NCBI GenBank assembly: GCA_934446565.1
Contig: CAKSEO010000055.1
Coordinates: 1 to 15,363, forward strand
From: an uncultured Oscillospiraceae bacterium
Lineage (GTDB): Bacteria; Bacillota; Clostridia; Oscillospirales; Ruminococcaceae
Reading direction: 5' to 3'
DNA: 15,363 bases
Below the pieces are notes generated by a model that worked only from the letters and a program-made list of their open reading frames with translations, ran no database searches and was not told the DNA's origin. The translations under genes were made by a program, and so were the position numbers. This document shows, piece by piece, positions 6,272-12,034 of the stretch (positions within the stretch are counted from its first letter, which is position 1; every line of letters begins with the position of its first letter).

Positions 6272-6907
6272 TTAATCGTCGTTTTCCGGCAGGGATATGC
6301 TGTAGTAATACACCCCTCCGCACGCTCTGATGATACCTTCTCTGAATATCCCGGACATAGGGAAATCATCCTGCCCACAGCGCTTATAGTAGCTCTCCCG
6401 ACGCGTCCATTCGCGGTAGAACATGTCCGCCTTTTCCGCTCCGGAGCATATTTGCAGACTGTGCAGCTCCCGCGGCTCCATGAATGTTTTCGCGAGCTCC
6501 TCGATACGCTCTGCGCTGGATTCGCGCGCGTACTGGATATCCGCGCCCACAGACGCGTCAGCGCCTGTCGCAAGGCAGCACATAGCCGCCCCCTCTGAAT
6601 GTGAAATGCTGAAATCCACATCGCTGCGGTTAATGATGCAGGGTCTGCCGTTGTTATCGCGGGTTATCGAGAGGTCACGGCGGTCTATACCGTTCTTTTT
6701 CAGGAGGTTATCTAGCAGCAGAAAGCCGCAGGCGCTCTCCTCAAAGCGGTCGCCGTGTACTCCGGACTTTCCGGCTTTGGAAACGAGGTAGTCGAAGTAT
6801 TCCGCGCATACGCCTGAATACTCAGCGCGAGCCGCTTCTACTCGATGAATGAGCTCCGCACCGCCTGATACTATGCAGGAGCTCCAGTCAAATTTAAGTT
6901 CAGCCAT
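6272..6907 (-). CDS. 4'-phosphopantetheinyl transferase, Sfp type
   Basis: Transfers phosphopantetheine from coenzyme A to the Ser of carrier proteins; the obvious partner is the operon's own ACP. In 211 residues the family motifs appear in order: ISITRDNNGRP-like segment (79-89), FSISHSEG (99-106), VGADIQ (120-125, metal-binding Asp123) and FYREWTRRESYYK (163-175) with the acidic Glu171. The usual VGIDIE has Gln at position 125, and the W-T-x-K-E-S lysine is Arg; both are tolerated in some members. I chose ATG 6907: it overlaps the dehydratase stop by eight bases, so translation is probably coupled. A longer in-frame start (6961) would lie deep in the upstream gene. Its presence suggests that the operon's ACP is a dedicated, possibly non-housekeeping carrier. 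Confidence 0.88.
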   Translation of the reverse strand: MAELKFDWSSCIVSGGAELIHRVEAARAEYSGVCAEYFDYLVSKAGKSGVHGDRFEESACGFLLLDNLLKKNGIDRRDLSITRDNNGRPCIINRSDVDFSISHSEGAAMCCLATGADASVGADIQYARESSAERIEELAKTFMEPRELHSLQICSGAEKADMFYREWTRRESYYKRCGQDDFPMSGIFREGIIRACGGVYYYSISLPENDD

Positions 6908-7349
6908 ATACCGCGCTCTTATCCATTGAGGTGAACAGCATGCTTCCCTTTGCCTTAACAACGCCGTCAGCGGATATCACAGCTGAGAACTCATAGGCTC
7001 CGGCGGCAGCCATGGTAGCCTTTACCTCTATCTCCAGCCTGTCTCCGGGAATAACCGGGCGTACAAACTTGAAGTCCTTGACTTTGAGCAGGACGTACAG
7101 CTTGTTTTCATCGTCTGCGGCGCCGTCCGGTGCGATAACAAGGCTGCAAAGCTGAGCGGCGCTCTCAATGAGCAGCACGCCGGGCATTATCGGCGTCTCG
7201 GGGAAGTGTCCCATGAAGTACGGCTCGTTGACGGAAACGCACTTGATGCCCTTTGCGGATTCGTTGGGGACAAGCTCGGTCACGCGCTCTATCATCTGGA
7301 AGGGCGGGCGCTGCTTTATGCGCTGGTTGATTTCAAGAAGATTCATCAT
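6900..7349 (-). CDS. fabZ: 3-hydroxyacyl-ACP dehydratase, FabZ-like
   Basis: Removes water from 3-hydroxyacyl-ACP to give trans-2-enoyl-ACP. The 149-residue length is typical of a single hotdog domain. The signature GHFPETPIMPGVLLIE (47-62) carries the catalytic pair His48 and Glu62, matching the family pattern. The start PPFQMIERV is also characteristic. ATG 7349 overlaps the FabG stop (ATGA) and has GGAGG nine bases upstream. The symbol is a family-level assignment: in this operon it probably serves a specialised chain rather than housekeeping synthesis. With no enoyl reductase beside it, the double bond it forms may be kept. Confidence 0.9.
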   Translation of the reverse strand: MMNLLEINQRIKQRPPFQMIERVTELVPNESAKGIKCVSVNEPYFMGHFPETPIMPGVLLIESAAQLCSLVIAPDGAADDENKLYVLLKVKDFKFVRPVIPGDRLEIEVKATMAAAGAYEFSAVISADGVVKAKGSMLFTSMDKSAVYG

Positions 7350-8080
7350 AAGCTGAGACCTCCGTCAAGAACTATTACCTGTCCGGTGACGTATGCGAAC
7401 GAATCGGAGCAGAGCTGTGCAACTACGTCAGCGACTTCCTTAGCTGTGCCAAGGCGGTGCATCGGGATAGCCTTGAGATATTCCTCTTTCTTGTCCTCGG
7501 GGATAGCGTCCAGCATTTCGGTTTCGATGAATCCCGGAGCTACTGCGTTTACGCGTATCCCGCGGGGGGCAAGCTCCTTTGCGAGGGTGGCGGTCATGGA
7601 GTTCACCGCGCCCTTTGTCGCGCTGTAAACGCCCTGTCCGTCAACGGCGAGGATGGAGCTTACAGAGGATACGTTGATGATAACGCCCTGCTTTTTGCTC
7701 ATCATCTTGAGCGCCGCCTGCTGTGCGCAGTGGAAATAGCCCTTGATGTTGATATCAAGGCTTCTTGTGAGGGAATCCTCGTTTATCATCAGCAGATATG
7801 CGTCATCAACTACGCCGGCGTTGTTGACCAGCACGTCAAGTCTTCCAAAAGCCTTGTGGGCTTCGCGGAACATGTTCTGAACCTCCTTGAGGTCAGCAGT
7901 GTTCGCCTTTATTGCAACCGCTTTCTGACCGAGCGCTTCTATTGCGGAGACTACCTCCTGCGCCTTTGCCTCGTTAGAATTGTAATTCACCACTATATCG
8001 TAGCCGCATTCCGCCAGGCGCAGCGCGCAAGCCTTGCCTATTCCACGGGAAGCGCCTGTTACCAGTGCTACCTTTTCCAT
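7346..8080 (-). CDS. fabG: 3-oxoacyl-ACP reductase, FabG-like
   Basis: NADPH-dependent ketoreductase of the short-chain dehydrogenase family, reducing 3-oxoacyl-ACP to 3-hydroxyacyl-ACP. In 244 residues: cofactor loop TGASRGIG (8-15), NNAG (86-89), and catalytic Asn111, Ser139, Tyr152 and Lys156 in YSATK. The end VTGQVIVLDGG is typical of FabG. A perfect AAGGAGG lies four bases before ATG 8080. It is separated from the ketosynthase gene by a 139-bp gap holding short repeats, and overlaps the dehydratase gene by four bases. The symbol is at family level; a polyketide ketoreductase of the same fold would look the same. Confidence 0.92.
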   Translation of the reverse strand: MEKVALVTGASRGIGKACALRLAECGYDIVVNYNSNEAKAQEVVSAIEALGQKAVAIKANTADLKEVQNMFREAHKAFGRLDVLVNNAGVVDDAYLLMINEDSLTRSLDINIKGYFHCAQQAALKMMSKKQGVIINVSSVSSILAVDGQGVYSATKGAVNSMTATLAKELAPRGIRVNAVAPGFIETEMLDAIPEDKKEEYLKAIPMHRLGTAKEVADVVAQLCSDSFAYVTGQVIVLDGGLSL

Positions 8081-8162
8081 TTGTCCTCCTTAAAAACGAT
8101 TCGGAACCCTAAAACTCTGAACGGAATCCAGGCACCTGCATATAACAGGCGAATTAAAATCC

Positions 8163-8209
8163 GTCGCGAAGCGACACCATAATTCCGCATTCCGAATTCC
8201 GGATTCCGA
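8163..8209. repeat. Heptad tandem repeat and short hairpin inside the operon
   Basis: Four copies of ATTCCGN (8182-8188, 8189-8195, 8196-8202, 8203-8209) lie next to a perfect GTCGC-GAA-GCGAC hairpin (8163-8175). This occupies most of the 139-bp gap between the ketosynthase and ketoreductase genes, the only large gap in an otherwise tight operon. It resembles dispersed short tandem repeats of other bacteria. I see no internal promoter or terminator that I would defend. Confidence 0.6.
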
Positions 8210-8219
8210 ATTTGAAATA

Positions 8220-10553
8220 TTACGCTTTCTTGAGCACTACTGCGGAGTAAGACCCGCCTGCGCCCCATGCCGCCGCCAGTACATACTTGTAACCGGAGAC
8301 GTCAACGTCGGCAGCCTTGCCGCCGATGTATGCCTTAGCGGTACCGCCGAGCTTACCAGCCAGGAGCTTTGCAGCGTAAGCCGCCTGCTCTGCGCCTGCA
8401 GCCGCTCTTGCTTCGCCGATGGTCTCCCTTACTGCGAAAACAGGGATATCCTTGCCGAACACTTTCTTATAAGTGGAAAGTTCCAGCTCGTCTATTGTCT
8501 TGTGACCGTTTGCGAAGCCGCTTACAGCGTCGATGTCAGAAATGGAGATACCAGCGTCAGCGCACGCAGTTTCGATTGCCTTTGCAAGTGCGTCCTCAGA
8601 GCCGCTTACAGTGCCGAATTCAACCGCGTGGTGAGCCATTGCGCAGCCTGCTACCTCGGCGTACTTCTCGGCGCCGCGCTTCTCAGCGGAGGAAGCTTTC
8701 TCAACGATGAGGGAGACCGAACCCTCGCCGAGCACGAAGCCGGGCTTCTCCAGGGAGTAGGGCTTTGTTTCAGCCAGCAGACCCAGTTTGCCGTAAAGCT
8801 CTGCGTCTACATCGGTGTTCTCATCCGTGCCGCTTGCAACCACGATATTCTCGCTGCCGTTGTGGAGTACGTCAGCGGCGTAGCATATGCTCTGCAGTCC
8901 CGCCTGAACGCTGTTCGCAACGGTAACGTTATAACCCTTGATACCGGCGAAAATGCTGAAATATCCGCCAGCGGCATTGTAAACCGTATTCGGGAAAGAG
9001 AACGCACTGCCGTTAGCAGTACCGCCCTCGACAACGGCTTTCTGGAACCCAACGATCTCGGTCATGGGTCCGTCGGAAGTGCCAACAACTATGCCGATAT
9101 CGTTCTCGTTGCTTTCGTCGATGGTGATTTTGCCGTCTGCGAGCGCTCTCATGCCGCTTATCAGCTGGATCTGGCTGAAGCGGTCGAGCTTGCGGTAGAA
9201 CGCCATCTTTATGCCGTGCTCCTTGTAGTCGTCGGAGGTGATAGCGGCGCGGATACCCTTGCCTTCTTCCTCCGTATTGCCGACTACCTCGCCGATACCG
9301 GTGATATAGAGCTTCTCAGCGTTTGTGTTGTCAGGAATTTCGTGGGGCTTCTTTGCAAATACGATACTTGCATTGTTGCCGCCGAACGCAAAGGAGTTGG
9401 AAACCGCGTAATTAACAGGCTTCTCGCGCTTGGTGTTCGGAACGAAATCTATCTCGCCAGCCTTTTCCTTGAGCACCGCAAGGTCCTCGTCAGAATAGCC
9501 GATGGTCGGAGGAACAACGTCCTCGCATACAGACTTGACGGTAAGCACAGCCTCGATAGAGCCAGCCGCGCCCAGACAGTGACCAGTCATGGACTTGGTG
9601 GAGCTTACGGAAAGGTGCTTGTTCTCGTCAAACAGTGTGTGCAGGGACAGGAACTCAGCCTCGTCGTTCTTGGCTGTACCTGTGCCGTGCGCGTTGATGT
9701 AGTCGATGTCGGTGAACTCCAGACCGGAGGTCTTTACTGCGCGTCTGATGGCGCTCATCTGACCTTGTCCGTCGGGACGGGGAGCGGTGATGTGGTGCGC
9801 GTCGGAGCTTACGCCGGAGCCGAGTATCTCGCAGTATATCTTCGCGCCGCGAGCCTTTGCATGCTCGTAGCTCTCTACGATAAGTATGCCTGCGCCCTCG
9901 CCGAGGGTGATACCGTTGCTGTGGTTGAACGGGGAGCATGCGTCAGCCGCCAGAGCGTGCAGAGCGTGGAATCCCGCGAACGCCAGCGATGAAAAGCTGT
10001 CAGAGCCGCCCGCAACAAATGCGTCAGCCTTGCCCGCTCTGATAAGGTCAGCGGCATAGGAAAGGCTCATCGTACCCGCAGCGCATGCGTTTACGATGTT
10101 GGCGGTAGCGCCGTTCAGCCCGAAGTGCTTCGCAACGTTGTTGGCGATAGCGGCAGCCGGCATTCTGAGAATATCGGACGGCTTAGCGGAGCCGGTCTTG
10201 TGCTCATCGGTGTAGTACTTGTCAATGCTTGCGGCGCCGCCGACGCAGTTGCCGACGATAACGCCTATGCGGTCGGAATTATCCGCAGTCACGGTGTAGC
10301 CTGCGTCCGCCAGAGCCTCGCCCGCCGCCTTTATGCAAAGCAGGGAGCTACGGTCGTAATCCTCGCCGGAAAGCTGCTCGGAGCTTTCAGCCACCTCAGC
10401 GCCCTTGTTGGCGTAGCAGCCCTCGGTGCTGACCGACTGTACCTCGCGGATACCGGTGACGCCGTTGGACGCAGCGCTCCAGCACTTGTCCGTGCCGTCG
10501 CCGAGCGCGCAGATAAGTCCGAGACCTGTTACAACGATCCTTCTGTCGCTCAT
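8220..10553 (-). CDS. Double beta-ketoacyl synthase: active KS fused to chain-length-factor-like KS
   Basis: A 777-residue fusion of two ketosynthase domains. The first (about 3-402) has the full triad: Cys157 in NACAAG, His289 in NAHGTGT and His325 in TGHCLGAAG, so it should condense acyl and malonyl units. The second (about 413-777) keeps the fold (FVLGEGSVSLIVE, 606-618; final GAGGSYSAVVL) but, aligned by eye, has Val549, Phe680 and Glu714 at these positions, with Gln550 next to the lost Cys. This matches the active/inactive pairing of KS and chain length factor in type II polyketide synthases, here in one chain. ATG 10553 follows the ACP stop after one base; an in-frame TTG at 10577 lies inside the ACP gene and is unlikely. 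Two partly redundant FabF-type synthases are the alternative, but the loss of all three residues argues against it. Confidence 0.88.
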   Translation of the reverse strand: MSDRRIVVTGLGLICALGDGTDKCWSAASNGVTGIREVQSVSTEGCYANKGAEVAESSEQLSGEDYDRSSLLCIKAAGEALADAGYTVTADNSDRIGVIVGNCVGGAASIDKYYTDEHKTGSAKPSDILRMPAAAIANNVAKHFGLNGATANIVNACAAGTMSLSYAADLIRAGKADAFVAGGSDSFSSLAFAGFHALHALAADACSPFNHSNGITLGEGAGILIVESYEHAKARGAKIYCEILGSGVSSDAHHITAPRPDGQGQMSAIRRAVKTSGLEFTDIDYINAHGTGTAKNDEAEFLSLHTLFDENKHLSVSSTKSMTGHCLGAAGSIEAVLTVKSVCEDVVPPTIGYSDEDLAVLKEKAGEIDFVPNTKREKPVNYAVSNSFAFGGNNASIVFAKKPHEIPDNTNAEKLYITGIGEVVGNTEEEGKGIRAAITSDDYKEHGIKMAFYRKLDRFSQIQLISGMRALADGKITIDESNENDIGIVVGTSDGPMTEIVGFQKAVVEGGTANGSAFSFPNTVYNAAGGYFSIFAGIKGYNVTVANSVQAGLQSICYAADVLHNGSENIVVASGTDENTDVDAELYGKLGLLAETKPYSLEKPGFVLGEGSVSLIVEKASSAEKRGAEKYAEVAGCAMAHHAVEFGTVSGSEDALAKAIETACADAGISISDIDAVSGFANGHKTIDELELSTYKKVFGKDIPVFAVRETIGEARAAAGAEQAAYAAKLLAGKLGGTAKAYIGGKAADVDVSGYKYVLAAAWGAGGSYSAVVLKKA

Positions 10554-10554
10554 A

Positions 10555-10800
10555 TTACGCACCCATGTGTTCCTCAACGTACTTTGTGAGGGTCTCGATG
10601 GTCTGGAAGTTCTCTCTTGCTGCGCCGGTCATCTGAACGCCGAACAGGTTGTCGATACCTGCGATGATCTCGATGGAGTCGATGGAGTCAAGACCGATGT
10701 CGTCGCCGAACAGCTCGCTGGTGTATTCCAGCTCGTCAGCGGGGATTCTCAGGTTCTCTACCAGCATGTTCTTGATCTTCTCTGCGATCTCTGTGTTCAT
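10555..10800 (-). CDS. Acyl carrier protein
   Basis: 81 residues, the usual size of a free-standing ACP. It has the acidic helical composition of the family and the attachment motif GLDSIDSIE (36-44) with Ser39 for phosphopantetheine. The motif reads DSI rather than the DSL of housekeeping ACPs, fitting a pathway-specific carrier. The start ATG 10800 has AGAGG upstream. It lies between the acyltransferase gene (49-bp gap) and the ketosynthase gene (one base gap), so it should be made in step with the ketosynthase. The phosphopantetheinyl transferase four genes downstream is its likely activating enzyme. I avoid the symbol acpP because the housekeeping gene is probably elsewhere. Confidence 0.93.
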   Translation of the reverse strand: MNTEIAEKIKNMLVENLRIPADELEYTSELFGDDIGLDSIDSIEIIAGIDNLFGVQMTGAARENFQTIETLTKYVEEHMGA

Positions 10801-10811
10801 AATTAATACCT

Positions 10812-10845
10812 CTCAAAAATAAAAATTGTCCTGCGGAAATTCCGC
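10812..10845 (-). other. Small hairpin with U-rich tail between acyltransferase and ACP genes
   Basis: GCGGAA (10833-10838) pairs with TTCCGC (10840-10845). On the minus strand it is followed by a T-rich stretch (TTTTTATTTTT). The stem is too short and tight for an efficient terminator, but it could act as an attenuator or mRNA end so that ACP and acyltransferase levels differ. Confidence 0.3.
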
Positions 10846-10849
10846 TTGT

Positions 10850-11548
10850 TTACTTGTTTTCCTCCGGAGCATAGCTTTCGGAATAGGTGTCCGTCTTGCC
10901 GTATTTCTGCTCCAGAATGCCGTAAAGCCGCTTGGTTTCGTCCTCAGCCTGCTTCATCAGCTGCTTTGCGTACTGCGAGTGGCGCATATTATCCGGGCAA
11001 TTGCTCTCGATGGGATTTCCGACTAGCAGCCTCTGTCGCCTGCCGAATACCATGTGATAGCCGCCGTAGATAGCCGCCGGAACTACGCACGCGCCTGTCG
11101 AAGCGCACACCAGCGCCGCGCCGGGCTTGAATTTCTCGATCTTACCCTCCCTGGCGATACCGCCCTCCGGGAAGATTATCAGAGAGCCGTTGCGGTGGAT
11201 GAGCTCCTCCGCGGTGGCATACCAGCTCGCGTCCGCGCCGTCAAGGTCGATGGGGAAACACCTGCACCAGCCGATCATCGTGCCGACGCCCTTTTTGTCG
11301 AACCAGCTCTTTTTAACGAGTACATATGGCTTGTACCGTCCCAGTACTGCGCCTGTGAAAGCTCCGTCGAAGTGGTGCGTGTGGTTGAACACGAACACTG
11401 CGGGCTTGCCCTTTAGCTGCTTCTTAACGGACTTGTCGACCCACTCGACCTTAGGTCTGAAAAGGAAATACACTATCCAGGTGATGATGACCTGATATAT
11501 CTTTCCCCAGGTGGACTGTTTCAAGGGGCTTTTATTGTCGTTCTGCAT
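10850..11548 (-). CDS. PlsC-type 1-acyl-glycerol-3-phosphate/lysolipid acyltransferase
   Basis: 232 residues with the two hallmark motifs of glycerolipid acyltransferases: NHTHHFD (55-61; His56 and Asp61 of HX4D) and FPEGG (126-130). A hydrophobic stretch at about 17-31 anchors it to the inner face of the membrane. It would take an acyl chain from ACP or CoA and place it on a lysolipid or another hydroxyl acceptor. ATG 11548 has AGGGAG six bases upstream; a longer frame to 11584 lacks a site. It is the first gene of the leftward operon, directly after the promoter. Standing next to an ACP, it may use this operon's acyl-ACP. It could also be the ordinary PlsC of phosphatidic acid synthesis; the sequence does not decide. 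Confidence 0.88.
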   Translation of the reverse strand: MQNDNKSPLKQSTWGKIYQVIITWIVYFLFRPKVEWVDKSVKKQLKGKPAVFVFNHTHHFDGAFTGAVLGRYKPYVLVKKSWFDKKGVGTMIGWCRCFPIDLDGADASWYATAEELIHRNGSLIIFPEGGIAREGKIEKFKPGAALVCASTGACVVPAAIYGGYHMVFGRRQRLLVGNPIESNCPDNMRHSQYAKQLMKQAEDETKRLYGILEQKYGKTDTYSESYAPEENK

Positions 11549-11593
11549 TATACGCTCCCTTCGGGCACCGCTTTTCAGCAACACCTATATGTA

Positions 11594-11622
11594 ATTATAC
11601 CTGGATTTCCTTTTTATTTCAA
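11594..11622 (-). promoter_or_regulatory. Promoter of the seven-gene lipid operon
   Basis: On the minus strand: TTGAAA (11622-11617), a 17-bp spacer, TATAAT (11599-11594). The start would be near 11587, about 40 bases before the acyltransferase ATG. It is the only strong leftward promoter that I see in the operon. Confidence 0.82.
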
Positions 11623-11669
11623 TGGACAATCAGCACCACTACGTCCTATAAGGGACAGTTTGTTGCATA

Positions 11670-11685
11670 ACTGTTGCGCAACAGT
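11670..11685. promoter_or_regulatory. 16-bp perfect palindrome, candidate operator
   Basis: ACTGTTGC followed directly by GCAACAGT. A second TGTTGC lies just upstream (11661-11666). The palindrome is centred about 90 bases upstream of the lipid-operon start and about 235 bases upstream of the cellobiose phosphorylase start. No regulator gene is adjacent that I can link to it. Confidence 0.4.
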
Positions 11686-11858
11686 CAGAACAAAACGTTT
11701 TTTCTCCGAAATCAACAAAATCTGCGGCGTGCTTCGTGGCAAATTGGTGATTTTTCCTTTAAATATGAATTGCAAACACACGCACTGGATTTGTTCAATA
11801 TTACTAATATTTGCCCCTGATTTTCGGTTTTTAAGTAAAAATCCAAAGCAAAAAAAAT
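11686..11858. other. AT-rich spacer, no gene seen
   Basis: The stretch is AT-rich with long A and T runs. A reading frame of 84 codons crosses it (11660-11914), but it has no ribosome binding site and no family resemblance, and it runs through the promoter of the next gene, so I do not call it. Confidence 0.4.
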
Positions 11859-11872
11859 TGTTATCGTTTTCA
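11859..11872. promoter_or_regulatory. CcpA catabolite-responsive element (cre)
   Basis: The minus strand reads TGAAAACGATAACA, a full match to the cre consensus TGWAANCGNTNWCA. It ends four bases before the -35 of the cellobiose phosphorylase promoter, about -53 to -40 from the predicted start. CcpA or another LacI-family regulator with a central CG is likely. The position allows either repression or activation. Confidence 0.6.
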
Positions 11873-11876
11873 GCCC

Positions 11877-11905
11877 TTGTAAAATCTTCAGTAATATTGT
11901 ATACT
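11877..11905 (+). promoter_or_regulatory. Promoter of the cellobiose phosphorylase gene
   Basis: TTGTAA (11877-11882), a 17-bp spacer, TATACT (11900-11905). The start is near 11912, giving a leader of about 120 bases. Confidence 0.72.
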
Positions 11906-11922
11906 TATTTATAGCGGCTCGT

Positions 11923-12012
11923 ACTTTCCGGAACGTTCATCTGCGGAAAGTGCAAAATAAGCCGGAATAACCAGCTTCGAGGGGCAGACCCCCCTCGGCT
12001 CCTTACAGGAGC
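11923..12012 (+). repeat. Three hairpins in the 5' leader of the phosphorylase mRNA
   Basis: ACTTTCCG/CGGAAAGT (11923-11930/11944-11951), CGAGGGG/CCCCTCG (11978-11984/11991-11997) and GCTCC/GGAGC (11998-12002/12008-12012). The third ends 13 bases before the AAGG ribosome binding site (12025-12028). The second and third recall the G/C-rich palindromes at 361-404. They may stabilise the messenger or be a dispersed repeat. No known riboswitch pattern is visible. Confidence 0.5.
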
Positions 12013-12034
12013 AAGCAAGGAAGGAAGGTCACTG

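Noticed and set aside
8502..9992. Plus-strand frame of 496 codons opposite the double ketosynthase
   Set aside because: The minus strand shows unmistakable ketosynthase motifs. The plus frame has no recognisable domain and no start signals.
11660..11914. Plus-strand frame of 84 codons upstream of cellobiose phosphorylase
   Set aside because: No ribosome binding site, AT-rich composition, and it runs over the cre site and promoter.
11923..12034. Riboswitch in the phosphorylase leader
   Set aside because: The hairpins do not match any riboswitch core that I know, and no terminator or anti-terminator switch is apparent.
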